The position numbers and the translations under genes were made by a program. Of a stretch of 64,000 nucleotides of DNA, positions 10,001 through 17,432 are shown in pieces. The notes below the pieces were generated by a model that worked only from the letters and a program-made list of their open reading frames with translations, was not told the DNA's origin and ran no database searches. Location: positions 1,330,245 to 1,394,244 of the forward strand of contig NZ_JAJOZE010000001.1 in assembly GCF_021166585.1 (NCBI RefSeq), written 5' to 3'. The first letter of the stretch is position 1; the number at the start of each line of letters is the position of its first letter. The DNA is from Metabacillus kandeliae (lineage in GTDB: Bacteria > Bacillota > Bacilli > Bacillales > Bacillaceae).

Positions 10001-10482
10001 TTAATGATGAAAGGGTAGCCATGCAAAGAGCCAAAACGTTCTGCATCCTGGAAACTGTCAATTGGACCGCTGCTTCCTGGAATAACAGGAATTTCAGCAA
10101 GCTCAGCCTGCTTGCGGGCCTTTACTTTGTCTCCAAACATATCCAAATGCCTTGTTTCAGGGCCAATGAAAAGAATTCCCTCTTCTTCGCATCTTTTCGC
10201 GAATTGAAGGTTTTCTGATAAAAATCCGTAACCGGGATGGATCGCATCTACCTCATTGTTTTTCGCAATCTCAATAATTCCTTCAATATCGAGGTAGGCG
10301 TCAATCGGTTTTTTTCCTTCACCGACCAGATAAGCTTCGTCGGCTTTAAAACGATGGTAGCTGCCTGAGTCTTCTTTCGAATAAATGGCAACTGTACGGA
10401 TATTAAGCTCTGTGCACGCCCGGAAAACCCGGATCGCAATTTCTCCCCTATTGGCAACTAAAACCTTTTGGATATTTTTCAA
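7042..10482 (-). CDS. pycA: Pyruvate carboxylase
   Basis: ATP- and biotin-dependent carboxylation of pyruvate to oxaloacetate, the main anaplerotic reaction of Bacillus. Full-length at 1146 aa. The biotin carboxylase domain covers about 1-450, with GGGGRGMR (ATP grasp) and EVNPRVQVEHT. The carboxyltransferase domain covers about 530-800 (LLTDTTFRDAHQSL, metal-site HLHTHDT). The biotinyl domain is C-terminal with EAMKMET, so biotin attaches to Lys1110. The start is TTG with GGGGAGG 9 nt upstream; no ATG competes. Preceded by ftsW on the same strand as in B. subtilis. The 70-bp gap upstream contains a TATACT -10-like box at 10534-10539 but only a weak -35. Confidence 0.98.
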   Translation of the reverse strand: MKNIQKVLVANRGEIAIRVFRACTELNIRTVAIYSKEDSGSYHRFKADEAYLVGEGKKPIDAYLDIEGIIEIAKNNEVDAIHPGYGFLSENLQFAKRCEEEGILFIGPETRHLDMFGDKVKARKQAELAEIPVIPGSSGPIDSFQDAERFGSLHGYPFIIKAALGGGGRGMRIVKDETEAKESYDRAKSEAKAAFGSDLVYVEKLIENPKHIEVQIIGDKHGNIVHLYERDCSVQRRHQKVVEVTPSVSLSDELRLKICEAAVKLAVNVQYVNAGTVEFLVSGEEFYFIEVNPRVQVEHTITEMITGVDIVQTQLRIAEGQSIHSNEVGIPKQEEIKTNGFAIQSRVTTEDPLNQFMPDTGRIMAYRSGGGFGVRLDAGNGFQGAVITPYYDSLLVKVSTWAMTFDQAASKMVRNLKEFRIRGLKTNIPFLENVVKHDKFLSGEYDTSFIDTTPELFIFPKGKDRGTKMLTYIGNVTINGFPGIEKKPKPDFDIPVIPKLSHQEPPQNGTKQILEQRGAKGLAEWVKEQQSALLTDTTFRDAHQSLLATRVRTKDLKQIADASARLQHNLFSFEMWGGATFDVSYRFLKEDPWERLISLRKEIPNVLFQMLLRSSNAVGYKNYPDNVIKEFVQQSAQTGIDVFRIFDSLNWVKGMELAIQAVRDSGKVAEAAICYTGDILDPTRRKYDLNYYQNMAKDLEKAGAHILGIKDMAGLLKPQAAYELISALKDTVDLPIHLHTHDTSGNGIFMYAKAIEAGADIVDTAVGSMAGLTSQPGANSLYYAMNGMERQPDIDVDAFEQLSMYWEDVRKYYHDFESGMVAPHTEVYEHEMPGGQYSNLQQQAKAVGLENRWNEVKKMYRRVNDMFGDIVKVTPSSKVVGDMALFMVQNSLSEQDILEKGDGMDFPDSVIEMFEGYLGQPHGGFPERLQQVILKGREAITVRPGELLKPADFGEIEQELFQAVGRPVTAFEKITYSLYPKVLLDYLKTMEEFGDISVLDTPTFLYGMVLGEEIEVEIEKGKTLFVKLVSVGEAQADGTRVIYFELNGQSREIVIKDESIKSAVASKPKADKTNPSHIGASMPGTVIRAAVKKGDKVKKGDHLMITEAMKMETTVQAPFAGTVKEIHAADGEPIQTGDLLIEIEKE

Positions 10483-10552
10483 CGTTTTGTTCCTCCCCTA
10501 AGTCAAGTTAATTAGTATGACACATTCATGATTAGTATAGCAGATTGTATGC

Positions 10553-11767
10553 CTAATTTGACAGTGGCTTTTGTTTAGGAAATTGCACGTTTTTTACATT
10601 GCTTGCTTCAGGCTCTTTAGCAGGGTATTTTCGTTTGAAATTGGCAAACATGGAAATGTTCACAAGAATTCCCATCGCAATCATCAATAACAGCATGGAA
10701 GAACCGCCATAGCTGATAAAAGGCAAGGTCACGCCGGTAATTGGAATCAATCCGCTCATGCCGCCAAGGTTCACTAATGCCTGAATGGCAAGCATGCTTG
10801 AAATGCCGACGGCCATAAGAGTACCGAAAGGATCCTGGCACTTTCTTGCGACCGCAAAGCCTTTTAAAATAATGAAAGTGAGCAGCGCCAAAATCGCAAG
10901 AACACCTGGAGCACCGAGCTCTTCAGAAACGACAGCCATGATAAAATCTGTATGGGATTCAGGCAAGTAGCCGTATTTTTGGACACTGTTTCCGAGACCA
11001 AGACCAGTTACACCTCCGGAACCGATCGCGTAAAGCGAATTAACGAGCTGATAGCCGTCACCCTGTTCCGTTTTAAAAGGCTCCATAAAACCGGTAAACC
11101 GCGAGATCCGCTCAGGGGTGAAAATGCTGCCGGATTTAAAGATTAAAATAGGAGAAACCAAGAGCAGGCAAAGCCCCCCAAGAACAATAATTCTCATAAT
11201 GTTTTTTCTTCCGATGCCTGAACACACAATAATGGAGACAGCCAAAAGCGAAATGATAATGGCCGTTCCAAGGTCAGGCTGAATGATCACACAGAGGATG
11301 ATCCCCGCTGCATACGCCAGAGGCGGGACAACCGCTTTTCCAAAATGATGAAGATAAGGCTGCTTTTTTTCAAAAATAGCAGACATATAAATGATCACTG
11401 CCAGCTTCGCAAATTCTGCGGGCTGGAGTTTCATGCCGAATAATTTAAACCAGCTCTGGGCTCCTCCTGCGGCTGATCCGACGACAAATAAAGCAAGCAG
11501 CACAGCAAATGAACCAAAAAATAGAATTTTCAAAAATCTGCTGTTTAAGTAGGCCCTGTAAGGAAACGCCGCTAGAACCAAAAATATTGCCGTACTAGCC
11601 AGAACTGTCAGCAGCTGCTTTCTGAAAAAGAAATCGCTGTCTGTCCCATATCTTTCCACTGCCGTTATCATACTGGAACTGTACACCATGACCACTCCAA
11701 TGCCGCAAAGAAGAAAAATTGCCGCAATCAGAGAATAATCATAGGATTTTAATATTTTTTTTAACAT
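10553..11767 (-). CDS. ftsW: Cell-division SEDS glycosyltransferase FtsW
   Basis: Lipid II polymerase of the divisome, acting in the cytoplasmic membrane with a class B PBP. 404 aa with about ten membrane segments. Family motifs include GIGVVMVYSSS near the N-terminus, the functional region RISRFTGFMEPF, SHTDFIMAVVSEELG and the C-terminal ITGVTLPFISYGGSS. It is placed between ylaN and pycA exactly as in B. subtilis, which separates it from its paralogues RodA and SpoVE. The ATG start has a modest AAGGAAGAG site. Confidence 0.95.
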   Translation of the reverse strand: MLKKILKSYDYSLIAAIFLLCGIGVVMVYSSSMITAVERYGTDSDFFFRKQLLTVLASTAIFLVLAAFPYRAYLNSRFLKILFFGSFAVLLALFVVGSAAGGAQSWFKLFGMKLQPAEFAKLAVIIYMSAIFEKKQPYLHHFGKAVVPPLAYAAGIILCVIIQPDLGTAIIISLLAVSIIVCSGIGRKNIMRIIVLGGLCLLLVSPILIFKSGSIFTPERISRFTGFMEPFKTEQGDGYQLVNSLYAIGSGGVTGLGLGNSVQKYGYLPESHTDFIMAVVSEELGAPGVLAILALLTFIILKGFAVARKCQDPFGTLMAVGISSMLAIQALVNLGGMSGLIPITGVTLPFISYGGSSMLLLMIAMGILVNISMFANFKRKYPAKEPEASNVKNVQFPKQKPLSN

Positions 11768-12081
11768 CGCATCTCTTCCTTATTTTTCGTTGTCGATCTT
11801 ACTATTCATTTTTGAAGAAAAAAATCCTTCATTTAAAGCTGCCGCTAAAAAGCTTGTCCGATGGCTGAACAGAGCAAAAACAGATAAAGAGGCTTTCTGA
11901 TCCAACGGCAGTCAGCCTTTTTTTAAATATGGAAGCAGCTTTATCTGCAGTGCCTGCAGGCCTTCTTAAATGTTATCAAGGATAGTTCTGATTCACAATG
12001 CAGGATTTTGAAATTCGGGAGTTTTTTCGCTTAAAATAAAAAAACTCAAACCATTTTCATCAACAGTTTGAGTTGTTTCCG
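11768..12081. other. Intergenic region ftsW-ylaN
   Basis: Holds the ylaN terminator at its right end and the short ftsW leader at its left end. No convincing gene. The glutaminase gene ylaM that lies next to ylaN in B. subtilis is absent here. Confidence 0.5.
12036..12074 (-). terminator. Intrinsic terminator of ylaN
   Basis: AACTCAAAC and GTTTGAGTT form a 9-bp stem, followed on the minus strand by seven T, 8 bp past the ylaN stop. Confidence 0.88.
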
Positions 12082-12363
12082 TTATTTCCTTGTAAAAGCC
12101 TCATGAAGGGCTGATAATTCCTGTTCCAGACTGCCGAGTAATAATTTGCCTTCGCTTTCTTCAATAAGGCCAAGGCGGACGGCGAAATCAATTTCTCTGG
12201 ACAGGCCGAACATTTGCGTATCTAAAACCTCTTCATAAAGAGGACATTGAGGCATTGTCAAGTTGTCCATCTGTACTTTTATTAACTTCATGATCTTTTC
12301 AGCATCTGCTTTCAGCAGAGCGTGGGCTTTTTCCCGATGATCGATCGCAATCTCAGAAGCCAA
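12082..12363 (-). CDS. ylaN: YlaN family protein (UPF0358)
   Basis: Small acidic helical protein of 93 aa that matches B. subtilis YlaN almost throughout ([36 protein letters not shown]). In B. subtilis YlaN is conditionally essential under iron limitation and has been linked to Fur function (established knowledge). No catalytic motif is visible. It lies upstream of ftsW on the same strand, but its own terminator separates the two. Divergent from ylaL. Confidence 0.93.
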   Translation of the reverse strand: MASEIAIDHREKAHALLKADAEKIMKLIKVQMDNLTMPQCPLYEEVLDTQMFGLSREIDFAVRLGLIEESEGKLLLGSLEQELSALHEAFTRK

Positions 12364-12544
12364 ATGAATCCCTCCGTTCCCGAGCGATTACCTTTAATCT
12401 ATCTATTAATATTAAAGGCTTTAGGATAAAAATGCAAGAAGATTATGCCGCTCAAGCGGCAGTTTCAATAGTCAAAAACTGGGCTGCAGCATGAATGTTC
12501 GACATCTTCAGCAGATGGTCTGCTTTATTTGTATTTTCTCTCCC

Positions 12545-12573
12545 ATGACAAAGATTTTAAAAAGGATTATACT
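12545..12573 (+). promoter_or_regulatory. Sigma-A promoter of ylaL
   Basis: ATGACA (12545-12550), a 17-nt spacer and TATACT (12568-12573), each one or two mismatches from consensus. The predicted start, near 12580, is about 16 nt before the GTG start codon, so the leader is very short. Confidence 0.65.
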
Positions 12574-12595
12574 GTTTTTTATAGGGAGTGATGGC

Positions 12596-13093
12596 GTGAA
12601 CGATATTCTGTTTATTAGCGGCAAGGTAAAATATAAGATCACCCTTGATCCGGGAGTATGGATATTTGACGATCGAAAAGTTGATTTAACCGCTTACTTT
12701 GAATCAAGCAGGCAGGAAGAAGATCAGCTGGAACAATATAAGAAAAATATTTCTTCTCATTGGGACAGGGAAATCATGGAGGGTGCCGTTTTTCCTCCTA
12801 CATTAAAAACAGAGCGGAAGTTTGAGAAAGAAAAGATTCTTCATGGAACCTTCGGAATTTCTTTGAAGCCGTTCCTGGATAACGCAGAACCATTAGAAGG
12901 TGCATCAAGCGCTGCTTTTTTAACTCCGGACGGGGTGACAACCCTGACACTAGAAGAAGCAAAATCAGCTATTCTTGCTTTCAGTCTGGATGGAAAGCCG
13001 CTTAAGAAGGATGGTCCTGTTCATCTTTATTTTGGCGACGGAAGCAACAAAGATCAGCCACTTACACAAGTGAATGAAATTCACATTCTGTAG
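12596..13093 (+). CDS. ylaL: YlaL family conserved protein
   Basis: Conserved Bacillus protein of 165 aa with unknown function. It matches YlaL through VSGKVKYKITLDPGVWIFDDRK-type sequence, PPTLKTERKFEKEK and DGPVHLYFGDGSNK. It looks soluble, with no signal peptide or membrane segment. An in-frame ATG lies upstream at 12491, but the GTG at 12596, shortly downstream of AGGGAGTGATG, begins at the conserved region and sits just after the predicted promoter. It has its own promoter and terminator, so it is monocistronic. Confidence 0.88.
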   Translation: MNDILFISGKVKYKITLDPGVWIFDDRKVDLTAYFESSRQEEDQLEQYKKNISSHWDREIMEGAVFPPTLKTERKFEKEKILHGTFGISLKPFLDNAEPLEGASSAAFLTPDGVTTLTLEEAKSAILAFSLDGKPLKKDGPVHLYFGDGSNKDQPLTQVNEIHIL

Positions 13094-13107
13094 TGGGGGA
13101 AATAAGC

Positions 13108-13136
13108 GCCGCCGGTCCTGGACAGGCGGCTTTTTT
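13108..13136 (+). terminator. Intrinsic terminator of ylaL
   Basis: GCCGCC and GGCGGC form the stem around an 11-nt loop, followed by six T. Confidence 0.88.
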
Positions 13137-13168
13137 AAGCAAACAATAATCAATTAATTCCGATATAA

Positions 13169-13204
13169 GAAAGACCGGCCGTCATATAAACGGCCGGTCT
13201 TTTT
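13169..13204 (-). terminator. Terminator of ylaK, possibly bidirectional
   Basis: AGACCGGCCG and CGGCCGGTCT form a 10-bp stem with a 9-nt loop, flanked by T-rich sequence on both strands. It lies 10 bp past the ylaK stop. Confidence 0.88.
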
Positions 13205-13213
13205 ATTCTCTAT

Positions 13214-14542
13214 CTACAAAAGATCAGCTGCCAGCTGTGCAAGCCCTGAACGTTCTCCTTTTACCAGCCTGACATGACCAGCAATCTGCTGCTCCTTAAA
13301 CTTTTCGACTACATAGGTGAGTCCATTGTTGTATTCGTCAAGATAAGGATGATCAATTTGTTCAGGGTCACCCATCAGCACAATTTTGCTTCTGTCCCCA
13401 ACCCTCGTCAATATGGTCTTCACTTCATGCTTTGTTAAGTTTTGCGCCTCATCAATAATAATAAATTGATCAGGGATGCTTCTTCCGCGGATATAAGTAA
13501 GCGCCTCTACTTCAATGGATCCCATTCCAGCCAGAATAGCATCAAGTTCACCCGGCTTTTTTGTATTAAACAAAAATTCCAGATTATCATAAATGGGCTG
13601 CATCCACGGCCTAAGCTTTTCTTCTTTTTCTCCCGGAAGAAAGCCGATATCCTTTCCGACCGGTACAATCGGCCTTGCCACCAGCAGTTTTTTGTATGTG
13701 CCGAGGTCCTCTGTTTGGAAAAGACCTGCTGCCAAGGCAAGAAGTGTCTTTCCAGTCCCAGCCTTTCCTACAAGCGTAATGAGCGGGATGTCATTCCTGA
13801 GCAGCAGTTCCATCGCCATCGTCTGCTGAACATTCCTCGGCTTTATTCCCCATACATGATCCTGGTTAAAAACGAGCCTTTTGACCTTTTTACCGCTCTT
13901 GTCCACAATGCCGATGGCAGAGGCTGAACCGCCAAGGGCATCCTTCATAACGATAAATTGATTTGGATAAAAAGGATGATTGGTGATTTCCGACAGCAGC
14001 AATTCATTCTTTTCGTAAAACCGGTTTAAATTGTCGCTGTTTATGTATAAGTCCAAAAACCCCTTATAAATATGATCTATCTCCACCACTCTGTCGCTTA
14101 AAAAGTCCTCTGCCTGAAGACCAAGCGCGTCAGCCTTAACTCTGACAAGCGTGTCTTTGCTCACAAGAATAACGGGCCTTCCATCTTCTTTCTGCAGTTC
14201 TTCCATAGAAAGGTTCTTCGCTACTGCAAGAATCCTGTTATCGTTTGTTTTCTCAACAAATATATCCTGTAATTCATGAAAAGAGCGGTGGTTTAGTTCA
14301 ATTCGAATCTGTCCGCCATTTTCAAGAAGAATTTTTTCATGCAGGCTTCCCAGCTCCCTTAAGCTGTCAATCAGCTTTGACACTTGCCTTGCATTCCGGC
14401 CGACTTCGTCCATGTACCTTTTTTTCGAATCCACCTCTTCCAGAACAACAGCTGGAATCACCACTTCATTATCTTGAAAAGAAAAGATGGAATTCGGGTC
14501 CTGCAGCAACACATTTGTATCCAAGACATAAATCTTACTCAA
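13214..14542 (-). CDS. ylaK: PhoH-like ATPase with N-terminal PIN domain
   Basis: Predicted PIN-PhoH protein (PhoH2 type) of 442 aa: an N-terminal PIN nuclease domain (VLDTNVLLQDP at residues 6-16, later TNDNRILAVA) fused to a PhoH P-loop ATPase (Walker A GKAGTGKT, Walker B FIIIDEAQN, then LMGDPEQID). Such fusions act as RNA helicase-ribonucleases in characterised relatives. The frame extends 47 codons further upstream without a ribosome binding site. The TTG at 14542, with AGGAGG 7 nt upstream, gives the same N-terminus and length as B. subtilis YlaK. Divergent from ylaJ. Confidence 0.95.
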   Translation of the reverse strand: MSKIYVLDTNVLLQDPNSIFSFQDNEVVIPAVVLEEVDSKKRYMDEVGRNARQVSKLIDSLRELGSLHEKILLENGGQIRIELNHRSFHELQDIFVEKTNDNRILAVAKNLSMEELQKEDGRPVILVSKDTLVRVKADALGLQAEDFLSDRVVEIDHIYKGFLDLYINSDNLNRFYEKNELLLSEITNHPFYPNQFIVMKDALGGSASAIGIVDKSGKKVKRLVFNQDHVWGIKPRNVQQTMAMELLLRNDIPLITLVGKAGTGKTLLALAAGLFQTEDLGTYKKLLVARPIVPVGKDIGFLPGEKEEKLRPWMQPIYDNLEFLFNTKKPGELDAILAGMGSIEVEALTYIRGRSIPDQFIIIDEAQNLTKHEVKTILTRVGDRSKIVLMGDPEQIDHPYLDEYNNGLTYVVEKFKEQQIAGHVRLVKGERSGLAQLAADLL

Positions 14543-14719
14543 TATTCTGCCTCCTACTGTGAATGTAATGGGCGGAGCTTTATGATTCAGGAATGAATTT
14601 CTCCATTCCATGTCCCTTGTACGAAGTGTAGCGTTGCTAAAATATATGAACCCATGAATAAAGATAGAAGGTTCATAAGACAATAAAGTTAAATGCCAGC
14701 TACTTAAAGGAGTGTAGAC

Positions 14720-15328
14720 ATGTTTCGTTTCCCATCGTTTCTTTTGATAGCGGGTCTCTTATTGCTGCCGGGCTGCACAAATAATGACAGAAGCCTTGGC
14801 GAGTCATCCGGCGAAAGCAGGAATAAACCCATTACCGTAAAAAATACCGTGCGGGAGCCCGCTGACAAGCAAACAGGCCAGGCTGCATCAGAACGCCTGT
14901 CATCCCTTGCGTCAGATGTTCCTGGTGTTAAAAATGCTTCTGCAGTTGTGCTTGGCAAATATGCTGTTGTCGGTATCAATGTGGACGGCAAACTAGAAAG
15001 AAGCAAGGTTCAGTCCATTAAATACGCTGTTGCCGAAAGTCTCAAAAATGACCCTTACGGAGCCAATGCAGCCGTGATCGCAGATCCGGATACAACAGAC
15101 CGCCTAAAGGAAATAGGCAAGCAAATTCAAAAAGGCAGGCCTGTTATTGGAATTCTTGATGAATTGGCTGCGATTGCCGGCAGAGTTGTCCCTGACGTCC
15201 CATCTGACACACTTGATAATCCCGATCAGCAGCCGACCCAGTCTGATAAAGACCAGCTCCCTGCAAAAGAGCAAAAAGATCTGGACAAGCAGCAGGAAAA
15301 ACAGTCCAACCAAGAATTAAAACGGTAA
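14720..15328 (+). CDS. ylaJ: YhcN/YlaJ family sporulation lipoprotein
   Basis: Exported lipoprotein of 202 aa with a short signal and lipobox LLPGC (Cys19). The central YhcN/YlaJ domain, about residues 55-150, includes DVPGVKNASAVVLGKYAVVGI and a sporulation-lipoprotein-like alpha/beta region. The C-terminal tail, from about residue 160, is low-complexity and rich in Asp, Gln and Lys. In B. subtilis the family is made in the forespore and affects germination and spore properties (established knowledge). The ATG has AAAGGAG upstream. Terminated by a strong hairpin. Confidence 0.9.
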   Translation: MFRFPSFLLIAGLLLLPGCTNNDRSLGESSGESRNKPITVKNTVREPADKQTGQAASERLSSLASDVPGVKNASAVVLGKYAVVGINVDGKLERSKVQSIKYAVAESLKNDPYGANAAVIADPDTTDRLKEIGKQIQKGRPVIGILDELAAIAGRVVPDVPSDTLDNPDQQPTQSDKDQLPAKEQKDLDKQQEKQSNQELKR

Positions 15329-15391
15329 TTCACTATGTTCTATATGTACGGCATCACCCCCCTTTGATGAAAAAGGAAGAAACGGAAAGAG

Positions 15392-15419
15392 GCTTAGTCA
15401 TCAGTGACTAAGCTTTTTT
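15392..15419 (+). terminator. Terminator of ylaJ overlapping the 3' end of the opposite gene
   Basis: GCTTAGTCA and TGACTAAGC form a 9-bp stem with a 4-nt loop, then six T. The stem contains the stop codon and last codons of the convergent gene at 15408-15863. Confidence 0.9.
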
Positions 15420-15863
15420 CATAGCTGCAAAAACCTGCTGATCAAGCCTTGAAGCCGCTTTTTCGTCATAGGTTTTTTCATATTGGGGTTCAACAGAAAT
15501 TCTTGAGCCGTAAAACATAACGTCTCTAACTTCAGAAATGGAAAGCTCTATTAGAGACAGTTTTAATGGGACTTCCTCCAAGCGCTCCAATTTAACATAT
15601 GTATTGCCGATAATACAATAGCTCGATTCATTAGCCAGCACGCTGACTGCAGCTGCTGGATGCTTTTTTATGTTTTCCACAATTCTTGAACGTGAATCAA
15701 GTGCTGCATAAAGCCTGCTCGCATCAGGGGCGTACACCCAGGAAATAGCTGCCACATGCGGAGCTCCTGTTTCGTGATCAATTGTCGAGACCGTTACGAA
15801 GCGTTCTTTCTGAAAAGCTTGGAATAATGGTTCGATAAGCTTTGTTTCCACTTTGTTCGCCAT
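15408..15863 (-). CDS. Pyridoxamine 5'-phosphate oxidase-like split-barrel protein
   Basis: Flavin-binding split-barrel family protein of 151 aa. The region ERFVTVSTIDHETGAPHVAAISWVYAPDASRLYAALD followed by SRIVENIKKHPAAAVSVL is the typical PNPOx-like fold with its FMN-contact strand and helix. Substrate unknown; members include F420- or FMN-dependent reductases and heme-degrading relatives. The ATG at 15863, 7 nt after GGAGG, is preferred over an upstream in-frame ATG at 15923. It is a single gene convergent with ylaJ. Confidence 0.82.
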   Translation of the reverse strand: MANKVETKLIEPLFQAFQKERFVTVSTIDHETGAPHVAAISWVYAPDASRLYAALDSRSRIVENIKKHPAAAVSVLANESSYCIIGNTYVKLERLEEVPLKLSLIELSISEVRDVMFYGSRISVEPQYEKTYDEKAASRLDQQVFAAMKKA

Positions 15864-16027
15864 TCCAATACCTCCGCCTGCGTAGTATAATTCTATCATA
15901 ACCGTTTTAAAGGGATGTTCCAACTATCTTTCATGATCTTTGGCGGTTTCTTTTCGCCAATAAATTATCTGCAGGTGCAGGCAGTGAAACAGACAAGCCT
16001 GCTGCAATGAATAGAAGAGGTGCTGTA

Positions 16028-16228
16028 ATGAGAGTAAAATGCGTTTTATGCGACAAAATTGAGAACATTCACGATGAAACACTGATCGCGAAGCGGCTTA
16101 GGAACAGGCCAATCCATACGTACCTCTGTACAGGGTGCTATGATCGGATCAATGACAAAACACAAGCAAGATTAACTACTGGGAATTTTCGATTGTACAG
16201 GGATAAAAAAACGGAAGATCAATGGTAA
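16028..16228 (+). CDS. ylaI: YlaI family small zinc-ribbon protein
   Basis: 66-aa protein with two CxxC pairs (KCVLC near the N-terminus and YLCTGC in the middle), which suggests a structural zinc site. Conserved core: IAKRLRNRPIHTYLC. Close to B. subtilis YlaI, of unknown function. The ATG at 16028 follows AGAGGTG; an upstream in-frame ATG at 16007 has no better site. Its stop overlaps the start of the next gene by 7 nt, so the two are translationally coupled. Confidence 0.9.
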   Translation: MRVKCVLCDKIENIHDETLIAKRLRNRPIHTYLCTGCYDRINDKTQARLTTGNFRLYRDKKTEDQW

Positions 16229-16644
16229 TAGCAAGAGGGGTATTATCAGGACTGACAGGAGCAGTGCTTTTAGGGATTTTTCTAAAAGCTGCAGAAGTCC
16301 TGGCATCCGTAAAAGTGTATACCCTTCTATTGAATGTGGACTTTCTTTATCCCTTTCCTTTGCCGGAATGGGTTGAATTTATTATTCACTTAGGTACTGG
16401 CGCAGGAATTGGAGCAATGTACAGCCTTCTTGTTCATCTGTTTTCCCGCCGGCTTTTTTTTACCGCCGCCCTTTCCGCATTTGCCGGTCTGCTTTATTTC
16501 CCGCTCTCCATAGCGGCAAAAAAAGAGGTGCCGGCAATAACGGACGGGACTGCAATCCTATACTGGGCTGCAGGGCATCTGCTGTTTGGAGCTGCCATGT
16601 TTGCCATGTACAATTTGCTTTTTAAAAAAACAACCGCTTCATGA
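16222..16644 (+). CDS. Small four-helix membrane protein (conserved hypothetical)
   Basis: 140-aa, strongly hydrophobic protein with four predicted membrane helices at about residues 5-27, 48-72, 77-98 and 110-133. The general look (small, Gly/Ala-rich helices, an IIHLGTGAGIGAMYSLL segment) recalls YagU/DUF1440-type membrane proteins, but I do not recognise it firmly. It overlaps ylaI by 7 nt and presumably forms a two-gene operon with it. Its TGA stop lies in the loop of the terminator hairpin. Confidence 0.75.
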   Translation: MVIARGVLSGLTGAVLLGIFLKAAEVLASVKVYTLLLNVDFLYPFPLPEWVEFIIHLGTGAGIGAMYSLLVHLFSRRLFFTAALSAFAGLLYFPLSIAAKKEVPAITDGTAILYWAAGHLLFGAAMFAMYNLLFKKTTAS

Positions 16645-16661
16645 AGCGGTTGTTTTTTTTT
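16631..16661. terminator. Bidirectional terminator containing a stop codon
   Basis: CAACCGCTTC and GAAGCGGTTG form a 10-bp stem with only AT in the loop, flanked by seven A on the left and nine T on the right. The stop codon of the upstream + gene (16642-16644) lies in the loop. It also serves the minus-strand gene ending at 16666. Confidence 0.92.
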
Positions 16662-16665
16662 CGCT

Positions 16666-16950
16666 TTATTCATAATTTTTATATCTTGAAGGCTCGGCAC
16701 TGATTTGATTTGCCAGCATTTCAATCATTTCAGATGGAAATGAGACAGTATAAGGCTCATCACCGCGCATGCAGGAAAAAGTATACATGCTGCCTTCTTT
16801 CCGGTATTTTATTGAATCCGCCTGAAACTCCTCCTTCAGAACAGCCTGAAATAAATCAGCTGTTTCCTGTGCTGATTTATCTTCCGGCCGTGCTTTGGCC
16901 ACTATTTCGATTGTCAGCCAGTTGTACACAGCATCCTGCAGACTTTTCAT
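16666..16950 (-). CDS. Conserved hypothetical protein downstream of ylaH
   Basis: 94-aa soluble protein with no recognised domain. It begins MKSLQDAVYNWLTIEIVAKARPEDKSAQETADLF and has a beta-rich middle (SMYTFSCMRGDEPYTVSF). The ATG overlaps the ylaH stop as ATGA, so translation is probably coupled to ylaH and the gene belongs to the same transcript. Codon use and context look like a genuine gene. The function cannot be inferred beyond co-expression with YlaH. Confidence 0.78.
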   Translation of the reverse strand: MKSLQDAVYNWLTIEIVAKARPEDKSAQETADLFQAVLKEEFQADSIKYRKEGSMYTFSCMRGDEPYTVSFPSEMIEMLANQISAEPSRYKNYE

Positions 16951-17267
16951 GCGGCATTCCTGCCTTTTTTGGCCTGATGCAGCCTGACTTTATAGACAGC
17001 AAGGATCAGAGCGGTAATGGAAAGACCTTCTGCAATCGGCAGAAAATATCCTAAAAAAGTTAACACGCTGCAGCCGAAAAAAAGCACGGCGTATACAACA
17101 GCTGCCTTTAAAAGAGGCAGTTTTTTTGCAAAACCAAGCTTATAGACCAATACACAGAGCACAAATATGATGGCGAATAATACCTTTGCTCCTGTATTGG
17201 GATCCATTTCAGTAAAAATGGCCTGTGCAATCGGCCACATATGTTCTTTTACCGCTTCATCCCCCAT
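16947..17267 (-). CDS. ylaH: YlaH-like membrane protein
   Basis: 106-aa protein with three predicted membrane segments (about 27-45, 52-72 and 76-95). Core motif VYKLGFAKKLPLLKAAVVY, followed by VLTFLGYFLPIAEGL, as in B. subtilis YlaH; unknown function. A GTG at 17276 is also in frame, but the ATG at 17267 has AGGGGTGG 5 nt upstream and is preferred. Its location next to typA matches B. subtilis. Confidence 0.87.
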   Translation of the reverse strand: MGDEAVKEHMWPIAQAIFTEMDPNTGAKVLFAIIFVLCVLVYKLGFAKKLPLLKAAVVYAVLFFGCSVLTFLGYFLPIAEGLSITALILAVYKVRLHQAKKGRNAA

Positions 17268-17382
17268 ATGTTCCACCCCTAGTCGTCTTCGTAATAACTA
17301 TTTCGCCCAATACCTTCTATTTCCTTTTTTCTGCATAAAAAAGCAAGAACCAGTTGCTGAACGTGCCGCATTTTTTGTTCGC

Positions 17383-17422
17383 AAAAAAGGCTGCCGAACC
17401 CTTTTGGGTACCGGCAGCCTTG
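17383..17422 (-). terminator. Intrinsic terminator of typA
   Basis: AGGCTGCCG and CGGCAGCCT form a 9-bp stem extended by partial pairing (GGTACCC/GGGTT), followed by six T on the minus strand. Confidence 0.88.
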
Positions 17423-17432
17423 CTTCTAAGCA

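Noticed and set aside
11870..11925. Terminator in the ftsW-ylaN spacer
   Set aside because: AGGCT/AGCCT with a T-run on the + strand, but the stem is short with a long loop and no + strand gene precedes it.
13442..13927. 161-aa ORF antisense to ylaK
   Set aside because: Overlaps the well-conserved PhoH domain on the other strand and has no start signals; one of many such shadows in long genes (pycA, typA, yukB).
14655..14680. Sigma-G promoter of ylaJ (TGAATA ... CATAAGA)
   Set aside because: The boxes resemble the consensus, but the spacing of 13 nt is too short for sigma-G; not annotated.
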